Under the pieces are notes generated by a model, which saw only the letters and a list, made by a program, of their open reading frames with translations, was not told where the DNA came from and searched no databases. This document shows positions 22,201 through 45,148 of a DNA stretch of 64,000 bases, in pieces. The stretch comes from Anaeramoeba flamelloides (lineage: Eukaryota; Metamonada; Anaeramoebidae), in assembly GCA_027625915.1 (NCBI GenBank), contig JANTQA010000032.1:10788001-10852000 (forward strand), read 5' to 3'. The position numbers were made by a program, and so were the translations under genes. Numbering within the stretch: the stretch's first letter is position 1; every line of letters begins with the position of its first letter.

Positions 22201-25200
22201 GAACAAAAACTAAAAAGATGATAAAAGACGAAAAAATAATTCACATATTTTTCCAAAAATCAAAATTATTTCCAATTTTTCAGGAAATTGTATTATTGTG
22301 ATGATTGTTTGAACTGTTTTAACTGTGTGGAAAATTTTGAATTTTAGTTTACATTAAAAAGTTTTTTTGCTCCTCAAGTGTTTAGTGGGTTGGTGGTTGT
22401 TTCCTTTTATGTCGAAAATTTCTGGATCGCCACCATAATTTGTTTTAATAAGGAGATCTAAATATTTGAACAACTATATATCAAATGAAATAGGTTTACT
22501 TTATTAAGTTTTAATTTAGAACTTTATAGATAGGTTTTATCTATAAAGTGCTGAGTTTTTAAGAATAAGAATTGGGTTTTCGAGATTTTTTTTTGAGTTG
22601 CTTTTCCTTTTTTTTTTTTTTATTTATTCTTTTTTTTTACTTTGTTTTTTTTATTTTTATTTTTATTGCAAGTTTCCCAAATCTTGTTTTCGCAAATTCC
22701 CAGTTCAAGATACCGACCCCACAGCAAAAACACTGTCCAGTAACGACTCGACAGATTGCACGGAAAGGTTGATTCGGTTCTCATCAGTTGGTTTCAAATT
22801 GCATCAGTTGGATTTGGTTCTCTTCAGTTGCATAAGTCCAGTTCAATTCATTCAAGATCTGATCATCACAAGTTAGTAAAAGATCTGATCATGAACAAGT
22901 CTATCAATTCTTATAATGATTTTTTCTGACTTTTACCTTCCACAAACACCTTTAAAAAAACAAAAAGAGGAGTAACTCAAAAGAAAATTTGGAAAAAGTT
23001 AAAAAGTATAAAAAATAAAAGATTTTTTTTTATTACCTAAAAATTAATTTTCGATAATTGAAAAAGATTCAGATGCTTTTTCTACAAAATAAGAAAAATA
23101 GAAAATTGGATTTATTTTGTTTCCGAAATAGTACTTCAATTAATATTAACTTTAGGAAAAAGATCCTCTGAATTGTTTTTCTTAATTGTAAAAATTTTTT
23201 CTCAATTATTTGATAAAATGACTCAAATAAAACTGACATATTCATTCAGAAATTATCAAAATTTTTTTATTTTTTGTCTTTTTATTTTCTTCAAGATACA
23301 AAAAACAATTTTTTACTATTTACATTATTGTTTCATAAAGAGTTTTTTCAACTCAATATTAACTCGAATGGCGATCACATTTATAAAATACTATTTATTA
23401 ATTCGACTTTATCTCATTTAAAACCTTTGTATTAAAAAAACTCAAAAAACGTGAAACGAACATAATAAGAGAGAATTTTGAATTGAAAAAAAAAATTTTA
23501 ATTTTATCAATTAAATTAGAAAAAAGTCCTCACTTTTTTAAAATATCTGTATCAAAAAAATGAGAAATTTTCATTTTCTTTTCTATTTGCAAATTTTTTG
23601 AAACTAATCTTTGACTTTCAGATAACCAAGTCAACTTTTCAATAATCATATACAAAATATATAAACATTTTTTCATCTGATGTCCAATTCTTTAGAGGAA
23701 TTAAAAAGTTAAACTTAAAACCAATTTATTTTTATTTATTATTCCAAATATTCCCATAAATCCTGAATAGAATTTGAAATTAATGTGCCTTTTCTTTTCA
23801 ATTATTCAAAATTTAATCAATTTAAATTGTTTGAAAAATAAAAATTATCAAGTTATTTTGTAATTTATACTTTTAAATCAAAATTTTGATTTTGAAGCAA
23901 GATTTCTGAAATGAATATAACCAAGAATTTGTTGAGAAAAAAATTTTTACAAATTAAATTCGTTTTAAAAAAGTGTGATCCAAAAAAATTTCCAATAAAG
24001 TCCTCGGAATAGATTTATTGTGGTTTCTGAACTGTTTTATTCTGTGGGATACTTTTGAAATTTTTTTTGTCACCCTTTTTTCAAATGAATTTATTTTCAA
24101 AACTAACATTTATGAAAAAAATGTTGAATAAATTCTCATATACTTTATTATTTCAATTTTTTTTCGTTTCTAAATTTTTTTATTAAATGACTACAACTCA
24201 GTAATAATAATTTTTTTATTATTTTCCAGAAACTTTAATTGAATCTAGAAATGTTATCGGGTAATTTCATTACCTAATATTAATAATTCTCTTCTATCAA
24301 AATTTAAATATTTTTCTTTCTAGACTTAATATTTAAAATAAAAACTTGACAATTAAATTATAATAATAAATGAAAAAAAAAAAAAAAAGCTAATTCATTT
24401 ATTATTTAAAAAATAAATATTCACCAACATTAACCCCGTCAACTAACATGATTAATTATTGATTTTTTTCCAAATTCTTGCATTATGGAATGAAAAAAAA
24501 AAACCAAAAAAAAAAAAACCAAAAAAAAAAAAAACCAAAAAAAAAAAAAACTAAAAACCAAAAAAAACTAAAAACCAAAAAAAACCAAAAACCAAAAAAA
24601 AAAAAAAAAACAAAAACCAAACTATGTAATTACAATAATAGGAATCGAGTATTGTCATAATTTAGGGATTGTTCATCGTGATTTAAAACCAGAAAATTTA
24701 TTATTAGATAATAATCACCGAGTCAAAGTGATTGATTTTGGATTTTCGAATTTTGCGTTACCCAATGAATTATTGAATACACAGTGCGGTTCACCACATT
24801 ACATTGCACCGGAAATTATTTTAGGAAAGGGATATGACGGAGCCAAATGTGACATCTGGGCGTGTGGCGTGATCTTGTATGTCCTTTTAGTTGGCAACTT
24901 ACCATTTAAAAACGAAAATCCACAGTTATTAATGAAGCAGATCTTATCAGGTGAATATCATGTTCCAAATTTCATTTCTAATGAAGCAAAAGATTTGATT
25001 TCGAGAATACTTGAACAAAACCCAAACGAAAGGATCACAATTAAAGAAATCCAACAACACCCATGGTTTACAAACCAAGAAACAAAAAATAAACTAACGA
25101 ATTCTAAAATAGAGGATTTGTTCAATACAAAACACCAACCAACAAATTTTAAAGTGCTTGAAGAAATGGAAGAAATTGGATTTAATACTACACAAGTTAT

Positions 25201-26584
25201 GAAGGATTTAAAAAGAGGATCAAGAAATAGCAATACGGCTTCATATTTTTTGTTTTGTAAAGATATTGAAAAAAAGGAAAAAAGATTAAATACACAATTA
25301 GATCTTGATTATGATTCTGAAGATGAAGAATTGTCGAATATGCTAATGTCGAAAATTTTGAGACTTGAACTAAATAAAAATTTTATCCAAGATGAGAAAA
25401 AGAATTATCATCACAACAGTAATATTAATGACAATAGCAATAACAATAGCAATAGTAATAGTAATAGCAATAGCATTGGAAAAATGAAAAATGAAAACTC
25501 AATTGAAAAAAATATTAAATTTGATACATTTTCTAATCCAAATATAAAAATTTTACCAAGAATTCAAAAAAAACAGAATGAATTACAAAGCATGAATAAA
25601 ACGAATTCTTCCCCGAAAATTCCAATGTTAATCGATAATAATGTTAATAATAAAAATAATGTTAATAACAACAATAATATTGAGAATAATGAAAATTTCA
25701 ATGATCAAAATGAGGATGAAATTCAAATGGGATCTGATAATAGCCGAACTCAAAATACAAAAAATAATAAAACCAAGGTAGCCAAAATCAAAAAAAAAAA
25801 AAAAAAAAAAAAAAATTCTTCCAAACAAAAAAAAGTCAAACTTGCTGTTGGCAATTTTCTTGAAAAAACGAAATTCTGGAAAAAAAAAGGGAGACGTAAT
25901 AAAAACAATCCGAATGAACCAATAAGAAACGAAAGCCAACTTCAAAAAGAAACAAAATTACCAAGAAAGCACTCAACAGATCGAAGATCGCGAAAGCCAA
26001 GGTCTTCCACGGCCGATGAGCTCTTGGTTAGCAAAATTTTATTAAATATGGGATCAAATTCCAACAAAAATCGCAAAAATAATATTACCACGAATGTTAA
26101 AACCTCAAACAATCACAAGAACCAAGCACGTATCCCAATGGAAATTGAAAAACCCAAAATTATAAGAAAGCCTAGAGCGTCAACAAGTGAGACGGTGTCA
26201 ATTCTTGAAAAAAGGCAAAAAAGGAAAACAGAAATTTATGAAAAAAAAATGATTAATAAAAAAATTCAAAAAAATCAAAAAGACCAAATTAGAGAAATTA
26301 GAGGTATTTTTGATTCCTCAACAATGTCAACCAAGCATCCCAAAATTATTTTAAACCAAACAATGCAAGTCTTAAAAAAATTAAATGTTCAATTTTCACC
26401 AAAATCCCAATATATCCTTGAATGCCAAATTTTTTTTGAAAATGAATTAATCAAGTTTATTGTCGAAATTGCACAAATACATTCTTTAAAAAATTATCAT
26501 ATGGTTAGATTCCAAAGGTTGATTGGCGATATTTGGAAATTTCAAACTTTTTGGTCAAATGTTGTAAAGGAATTGAATTTATAA
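13244..26584 (+). CDS. AMPK/MARK-family Ser/Thr protein kinase (kinase-UBA-KA1), three exons
   Basis: Exons 13244-13357, 13541-13796 and 24642-26584 join in phase to a 770-residue protein. Introns are GTACAA..CCTAG (183 bp) and GTAAAT..AATAG (10,845 bp). The kinase domain covers about residues 13-264: ATP lysine in VVVK (K42), helix-C Glu62, HRDLKPEN (135-142), DFG (155-157), activation-loop Thr170 in NTQCGSPHY (the position LKB1-type kinases phosphorylate) and APE ending at 181. The glycine loop is degenerate (VTRLGKVRIG, only the last glycines kept). A UBA-like segment follows (VLEEMEEIGF..., about 295-330). The C-terminus HMVRFQRLIGDIWKF fits a KA1 membrane/autoinhibitory domain. Between them lie Asn, Ser-Asn and poly-Lys low complexity and basic RKPR(A/S)S(T) sites. 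The set kinase-UBA-KA1 is that of MARK/BRSK/KIN1 polarity kinases. The ATG is the first in frame giving a normal beta-1 strand. Confidence 0.85.
13807..13860 (+). repeat. Hexanucleotide (TTTCTG)n microsatellite
   Basis: About eight to nine TTTTTG/TTTCTG units starting only 10 nt inside the giant intron. If the intron were retained, the frame would read an alternating Phe-Cys tract before a stop at 13892-13894. Confidence 0.8.
14872..14938 (+). repeat. TTTCTGTGA tandem motif
   Basis: Repeated TTTCTGTGA units with two TCAACCTCG/TCAGCCTCG interruptions. A second short array of the same 9-mer occurs at about 16411-16440. Intronic; function unknown. Confidence 0.6.
15234..15830 (+). repeat. Dispersed repeat family E, copy 1
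   Basis: Aligns with 18341-18870 (same orientation) and with about 29925-30290 (inverted). Shared landmarks are GATCATTTTTTCTCAA, AACAAAAAGAACCAAA, TTTGAGTCGTTTATC and the TTTACATTTCTTAATAA end. It encodes nothing recognisable. Confidence 0.65.
15960..16260 (+). repeat. Dispersed repeat family M, copy 1
   Basis: Similar to 33170-33440 in direct orientation: TCTCAATTTCAAAAAATCAA, then a TTTAATCTAATTTGTGGTTA-like block and GTAAC(C/T)CT. Confidence 0.55.
17740..17960 (+). repeat. Dispersed repeat family N, copy 1
   Basis: A weaker match to 33500-33660, built on GACACTTTAAAACTGGGATA against GACACTTCAAAACCGACATA, followed by similar ATTCACA/ATTCATA blocks. In both places it follows family M. Confidence 0.4.
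18341..18870 (+). repeat. Dispersed repeat family E, copy 2
   Basis: Same orientation as copy 1 and diverged by many substitutions and small indels. It lies inside the 2.8-kb terminal-inverted-repeat element. Confidence 0.6.
18929..19409 (-). mobile_element. MITE family B, copy 2
   Basis: Termini CAGTGGTGTAAATAGCCCG and CGGGTTAGTTACACCACTG, with TA immediately outside both (18927-18928, 19410-19411). The interior is inverted relative to copy 1 at 4579-5053. The two intact TA dinucleotides make this the reference copy for the family ends. Confidence 0.8.
19412..21435. other. Intronic interval, no gene
   Basis: Holds the right half of the 2.8-kb element (to about 20850) and AT-rich intron sequence beyond it. 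No coding signal. Confidence 0.45.
21436..22985 (+). repeat. Dispersed repeat family H, copy 1, interrupted
   Basis: 21436-21580 and 22352-22985 match the two parts of the continuous H copy at 31295-32110: AAAAAGAGAAAGAAAAG on the left; GGTGGTTGTTTCCTTTTATG, GGATCGCCACCATA, GATCTGATCAT and TTCTTATAATGATTTTT on the right. The 770 bp between them are extra here and include repeat G2. The right part is unusually GC-rich for this window (CCGACCCCACAGC, AACGACTCGACAGATTG). No ORF of note. Confidence 0.75.
21784..22351 (+). mobile_element. Repeat family G, copy 2 (nested in H)
   Basis: Termini AAACTCCAATTCAAAATTTT and AAAATTTTGAATTTTAGTTT are inverted, as in the other two copies. It sits with a hairpin-rich leader (21581-21783) inside H, so G inserted after H. 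Confidence 0.75.
22986..24489. other. Intronic AT-rich interval
   Basis: No repeat partner or gene recognised. It contains only AT-rich intron sequence up to the A-rich tract before exon 3. Confidence 0.45.
24490..24620 (+). repeat. (A)nCC low-complexity tract
   Basis: Runs of 6-14 A separated by CC or CT, ending 20 nt upstream of the acceptor of kinase exon 3. It replaces the usual pyrimidine tract with purine-rich sequence, which is odd for a 3' splice site. Confidence 0.7.
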
Positions 26585-26797
26585 ACTATATTATATATTT
26601 GATAATTTATTTTAAGAATAGATTTTTTTTTTTACTTTTCTATTTTATTATTATTATTATTATTTATTTATTGGTTGATTTGATTTGATTTTATTTTATT
26701 TTCTTTTTCTACAAATATTTTTTTTTTTTGATTGAATAATAAATTTTGAATTTAAAAATTTTTTTACTGAATGATTTTCAACTTATTAATTTATTTA
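26585..26797. other. 3' flank of the kinase gene
   Basis: AT-rich with a short (TTA)n patch at about 26647-26664. Probable 3' UTR; no clear polyadenylation signal. Confidence 0.4.
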
Positions 26798-27085
26798 GGA
26801 AAGGTGTAATTATTGAAAATTTTATCAAATAAAGAAAGAGAAGAAGAAAAGTAATGAAAATATCAATATAAAAAATCATAATATAATTTGCAGGACCTTG
26901 TTAATTTCATATCCACGGACTTTAGGTATTTTTTAATTTGAGAAATAAACAGAAAATTCAAAGATTTTTGGTTTATTTCTTAGACTAAAAAAACTGCTGT
27001 TAGATTTTTTAGAATTCGAAAGATTGAGTTCATTAAAAGATTTTATACTTTTTTTTTAAATTCTGGAAAAGCAATGTTAACATTT
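26798..27085 (+). repeat. Repeat D copy 2, followed by a fold-back copy
   Basis: 26798-26926 is the D repeat (GGTGTAATTATTG, AGAGAAGAAG, ATATCCAC). It breaks off at the same ATCCAC position as copy 1, where a fold-back element begins (GAGAAATAAACAGAAAATTC mirrored by GGTTTATTTCTTAGAC, then a GAATTCGAAAGATTGAG module). The identical junction in two copies is notable. Confidence 0.6.
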
Positions 27086-27380
27086 TGGAAAAAACGTGAA
27101 ACACGGTTTTAATTGGTAACCTTACTGAAAACTTAAAGTAAAATTATAAAAAGAAGAGACCAATTAAGGACTATTCGAATTTTATGCTATGTGAGTGTTG
27201 AAATAAAATACTATAAACGGAAAAAAAGCTTTAAATGATAATGAATTGAGGAAAAGTCAAAATATTGCAATTTTTGGGATATTTTAGATTTAACTAGAAA
27301 ATCATTTAATGATCCAAAAACTTTTTGAATTTGACGAACAAAACAAGGCAAAACTAAACAGCTATTTTTTTTGATATTAA

Positions 27381-27469
27381 GAAAATGTCAATCCACTTTC
27401 TTTTCAAGTATATTAATACTCTCCCAATACACTCTAGCATACTTGAAAAGAAAGTGGAGTGACATTTTC
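27381..27469. ncRNA. Candidate hairpin RNA locus (31-bp arms)
   Basis: Arms 27381-27411 and 27439-27469 are reverse complements with one mismatch and no gap, separated by a 27-nt loop. The arm begins GAAAATGTCAATCCAC and ends TTTTCAAGTAT. It lies between the kinase and MetAP2 genes. Size and shape fit a miRNA-like or small fold-back precursor, but it could also be a tiny DNA palindrome left by a mobile element. No expression evidence is available here. Confidence 0.45.
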
Positions 27470-28062
27470 CTAATGAAATTATTTTCTTCAAAATTTAAGG
27501 AGAATAATTTGGATTTGAGGAAGGAAAATTGTTTTTTGCCCAACTCAAAATTTTCCAAAAAAAAATTTAGATTTTTTCAAGTTAGCTAGATCCCTTAGAT
27601 CAAGTTTCTTTTAAGTCTATAAATATGTTACTAGGTGATAAAATAGTATTCACTAACCATAAAATTGGGATAATCAATAACTTCAAATAATAATGGATTA
27701 TATTATTTACCATTGAACCAACAAACACACTATAAATCTACTTTCTTAACGAAATTCAGGCTGTGGTTTTGGAGATCTCAAAAAAACTCAATTTTTTGAA
27801 TCACCTTTTAAACAATAGCCTAATAAAAACGAATATTATTTGTTACAAAATTAAAGTTAATAAAATTTTCATTCAGCTATTCCAAAAAAAGGCTTACAAA
27901 ATCAGAAACTTTCAAATTTTTAATTCAGAAAATCAGCTTAAATTATTAATTTCATTTTTAGAACTGGGGAATTTGATATTTTATTAATAATTCTAGGGGT
28001 GTTAAGATTTTTTTGGAAAGCTGAATGAAAATTTTGATCTTTTTATTTTACAATAAAGAGTA
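27470..28062. other. Gene-free interval
   Basis: Two short open frames of Lys/Asn/Phe/Leu composition, typical of chance ORFs in AT-rich DNA. Nothing supported. Confidence 0.45.
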
Positions 28063-28543
28063 CAGTGATCAAAATAATGCGTGCACAAAGACTAAAATCC
28101 ATGTTTCAAAATATTATCTGTGCTTTTTTTTCTTCTTGTACCCAGGTTACTTCCAATCTACTACCAAATAATATACCTAAGTTCAAATCAATTTTGAAAG
28201 TAAAGGTTGGGATATTTTCAGTAAAATTTAAATTATTCCTGCAAATAGTTGAAAATTTTCCATAATATTCTCAATTATTTTGAATTTTATTATTATTTTT
28301 TGATGATAAAAATTTCATCAAAAATTAACTCATTTTTTTGAGATAAATTTTGCAATTTGATCTTTCATTTTTAGAATTTATTTTTAAATAATAGAACTTT
28401 AAGAAACCAATACCATATTTTATTAGGGTTTATTATCAGTTTCTTTGGTTGGTTAATGTACAGGTCTTCTAAAACAAAAAAACAGGCTTTTTATTTTGAA
28501 ACACGATGAAATTTTTTTGCACGCTTTATTTTGACTTACGTAG
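28063..28543 (-). mobile_element. MITE family L, copy 2
   Basis: Begins CAGTGATCAAAATAATGCG directly after TA and ends GCACGCTTTATTTTGAC. It is the reverse complement of 10699-11178 with moderate divergence. Its intact CAGT/TA end defines the family terminus. Confidence 0.7.
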
Positions 28544-28784
28544 TCCTCCTTTCACTAACATCCAATTGTAGCATAACTTTTGTTCGAGACAAATCTAAGG
28601 AGGCTCTAATCCCTTAAATCAGTTAAATTGATATCATTAACCAGTAAACTTGATTAACTTTTAATAGACTACCAAAGACTGGAACTTATAATTTGTTTCA
28701 TATAAGCCAATACTCTTTCATACAGAGAATTTCGATCCATAAAGTAAATAGAGTTTTCATTTTTTTATTAATTTAAAAAGTATA

Positions 28785-41301
<12,517 letters not shown>

Positions 41302-41924
41302 AGTAGATATTTATATATATTGTTCCTTCCTTCATACATTCAGATCTTATTTTGATAAAAATATAAAAGTTACAATAACATAATTTTTACAATATAGTAA
41401 ACTATATATCATAACTTTGACAACTATTTAAATATGAGCAAATACATTGACTATTCTTATTTTTAAATTAAATAGAGACAATCAGATTGAACGAAAAAAA
41501 AATTCTTCTAGAAATCTTTTTTTGATTTTGATTTCTTTTTTTTTGAACTTTTTTTTTTATTGATTTTCTATATTAAATTTTTAGGTTACAAATAATTTAG
41601 ATCCTTTAACTTTATTCAATAATTAATTTTTCTGAATTATATTTATTAGTTTCACGGATATATCATCAAATGAGTGATTTAAAATCGATAAGAATTGTGT
41701 TCAAATATATTATTTAAATTTTAATATGAGTTTTATGAAGAGTAATTAGCGAAATATAATCCATTGTTTCAAATTAAATAAAAAAACAAAAAAATTAATT
41801 ATGAGTTGTTGGTTAGTATTAAAAATAGGCTAGAATTTATTGTATGATATATTTTCACAAATAATTTATAAAAAAAGATGACATTTTTTGGAAATTATAA
41901 GAGTGGTTTATTATTTATTTATTG

Positions 41925-42145
41925 TGAGAATGGTGTAATCAAAGAAAATTTACTAAATAAAAAAGAGAAGAAGATAAATAATTAAAATAATAAAGTAAAA
42001 AAATATTATATCAGTTACATGACCAAATTAAAAATTATCCACATCCTGAAACAGGAGGAGTGAAAACCCGATAGAAAGATTATTAATAAATAAGATTCCA
42101 CAAACTGTGATTCATAAATTGGTATTCCACGACTCCAAAAAGTGG
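41925..42145 (+). repeat. Dispersed repeat family D, copy 3 (uninterrupted)
   Basis: Runs from about TTATTTATTGTGAGAATGG through AAATTATCCACATCCTGAA and ACAGGAGGAG to GGTATTCCACGACTCC. It is the full-length reference for D, 620 bp past the MetAP2 stop. Confidence 0.65.
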
Positions 42146-43280
42146 GGCACTATGTACCCGAATTTGTATATTTTTTTACTATTTAAGGAATTTTTTATTT
42201 TCATTTTTTCTTTGATTTTTTTTGGTTTATGACCACAAGTTTTTGAACTATAAGAGCTTTGATGAAAAATTCTGGACAAGACCAATAAATTTGATCATTT
42301 TGATTAGTCGTATTAAAGAGTTTTTGAGTATTTTTTCTAAAGAAAGCATTTTTTCATAATTGTTTATCTAAAATTATTGCTAATTTTTTTATCCATTTGA
42401 TTCTGATAATTTTATATCTTTCACAATACCAATTAAAGTTTTTTTTTATATTTTCAGATATTGAGTGCAATCATCACATTTTTTACATTTTTCTTTTTCT
42501 TTTTAATGTATCATATTCTGATTTATTTTTCAAGACATATGAGTATCTATTTAACCCGTTCGTAAAAGTTCTAAATTTGATAAATGTGGTACTTGATTTA
42601 AATTTAAGATAGTTTTCTATTTTAAAGTTAAAGTTTTCATTTTTAATAATTTTTTACCTTTCTTTTATTTTACAACTTAGATTGTTTTTTAAAATATTAA
42701 AGTATTTTTTTTTTATTTTAATATTTAATTTATTATTTTTTTTTGTTTTCCAAATATTTATCTCCTTTTTTTTGATTATATTTGAATTTAATAAGTTTTC
42801 TAATTTTTTGATATTTTGTTTTATTAATTTTTTGGATAAATTTCCATTTTCTCAAGTTTACAATCATTTTAATGGGTAAAAAGTTGATTTACTTTCTGTC
42901 AGCTAAGACTGGAGTAGATCTTAAATATCAAGAGTAGACAATTTCAACAATAATTATATATTAAATATAGATTATTTTCCAATAATTGTGAAATATTTAA
43001 TAATGAAAAATTTATAATCAAAAATTATTTTTACTTTTGATTTATTTATTATTATTTTTTTTGGTGAAATGCAATATTTTATCTTGAGTATTTAATAATT
43101 AACTGAAAAAAATTCTTTATTTTTTTCTCATCGTATCATAATTATTTATTGATGAAAGGAAAGAACAAAGATATTCCTACTACCATTGATTATTAATCTT
43201 AAAATAGTAATTTATCCATAAATTTCTTATATATGTAACTGTACTAGTTCTATGTTTTATATACGTTGGTGGATCTAAAA

Positions 43281-43320
<40 letters not shown>

Positions 43321-45148
43321 TTGACATTTGATAAATAAAAAAGAAATAAAAAAAAAAAAAAAAAAAAAAAGGTAGATTTCTATTAAAAATACTCAAAATT
43401 ACAACCACAATGTATTTATTTAAACTTTTATAGTTATACGTTGTATAATAAAAAAGGAATGATTTTTTGAGTGGTTGTTTCATTATTTATATTTTATTAT
43501 TTCTCATCAAATTTGTTTGGGTTATCTTGAAATTGTTATCATTTGTTATAAATTTTTTAAGTTGTAAATACTAATATTCTTTCAAAATAAAGGAATAGTA
43601 ATTAATCATTTTTTTTTTTTCATTTATCACTCTTTTTTTCAAAATAAATTGGAAATTCAAAAAAAAAAAAAAAAAAAAAATATTATTGAAATAATAAATT
43701 ATTTTTTTCAAAAGGTATTTTTTTTCAACAATTAAGATCATTACAATCAATAATATATGTACTTAATTAAATTAAGAACTATTTTTTTCTGATTAATATT
43801 TTTTGAAATTAAGTTTATAACTTAATTCAATTAACCACTGGGATAAATTTTTTTAGAATAAAAACACTCTCAACTTTTGAATATTGATAATATTTTTTGA
43901 AATTAGTGTACACTTTTTTATTTTTTTTTGAAAAATTGGGGTTGAGAAAAGCTTGAAATCAAAGAATAAGTTAATATATTAAATTAGAATGGTTTTCCAG
44001 AGAGTTTATCTTTTTAGTTTAACTTTTTTTTAATTTTGCCATTTAAAACTAAAAAAACATTTGAAGACCAAATTAGTGCCTTTTGTGAAAAGAAAATTCC
44101 CATAATTTAGAATTTTTTTTAGTAAATGAGTTTAAACAAGATAGTATATCTAAAAATATACAAAATTTCAACTTTGAATTCAATGATTTTGGAAAAAAAT
44201 ATTTTCAATAAAAAGTTAAATTTAAACTTTATTTATTTTTATTTTTTCATTTAGTTTTTTTAATTGTATTAATGGAAAGTATTTGATCAGTTTTTCATTT
44301 TTAGTGTTTTTTGGGTTGTAGGGGCATATATTCTGTCATTGATCCTGATATATTCTAAAAAAATCCAAAAATATTTTGAGTCCAAATTTCATTAATATAA
44401 ATTTAATACTTGTACTTTTAGAGTAGTCAGTTCTCAGAAATAACACCCCAAACCCCTAATTATACAAAGTTTCTAAATATTAAAAAGAAATAAATTATTT
44501 ATTCGATTGTTAGGTAAAAAAATTTACTAAAGTAAAAAAACAGAAAAAAAAATTCAAACATTTATTTGAATTTATCAGAATTTTATATTATAAATAAAGT
44601 ATCTGGTTAAATGGTTATGATGTAACTAATAAATAAAATCAATATTTTTTATACTATTGGTAATAAAATCAATGAAATAATTCCTTTGTAAGAAAAAATA
44701 ATTGAGAAAAAACTTTTCTCATAAAAAATATTTTCTTTTATTGTTATATTCTTCTATCTTCATTTTTTATTACTTCTGATATCTAAAAGAAGAAATTAAA
44801 GAATATCACTTAGAACATATTTTAATATGTTGTCATGGAGTTTTTATGACTAGCCCCTTAAAAATAAAACATAAATCTGTAATGACTTTATTTTTTATTT
44901 GTTCTTGATTGTAAGTAAGATCTTGTTCTTTAAAAAAGGAATTGGAAATCGTATAATTACCTAATTAACAAAACAACAAACATAAAAACAAAAGAAAAAA
45001 GATCCATTATCTCGAATTAAAAAAAAAATTTGGTTAAGTTGTCTTGGTAGGAATTTTATTTTAAAAAATTTGTTTTTCAATTATTTTTCCTTCTTTTACC
45101 AACAAAAAAAGTTCTTTTTGTTGGGTTGGCAAAAATAAAATTTGGGAT
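42146..45148. other. Long gene-free interval
   Basis: Extremely AT-rich. (TA)n at about 43286-43316, poly-A at 43348-43370 and another at about 43659-43680. The longest open frames (42397-42879) are Phe/Ile/Leu/Asn strings typical of chance. No repeat partner found. Confidence 0.5.

Larger units (their letters stand above)
13797..24641 (+). other. Giant 10.8-kb intron of the kinase gene
   Basis: Splits the codon for Gly124, just before the catalytic loop. Splicing restores REIVSG-IEYCHNLGIVHRD, which reads exactly like a canonical kinase, so the two halves belong together. The donor is TCTG/GTAAAT and the acceptor AATAATAG/GAATC. The intron is packed with dispersed repeats (E, M, N, B, G, H and the 2.8-kb terminal-inverted-repeat element) and holds no gene that I can support. 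It was probably enlarged by serial insertion. Assembly error is an alternative. Confidence 0.75.

Noticed and set aside
24478-24660. Lys-rich ORF just before kinase exon 3
   Set aside because: An artefact of the (A)nCC tract. The reading frame joining exon 2 to exon 3 at 24642 restores the kinase domain without it.
42397-42879. Two small hydrophobic ORFs
   Set aside because: Phe/Ile/Leu/Asn strings expected by chance in about 85 percent AT sequence. No motif and no splice context.
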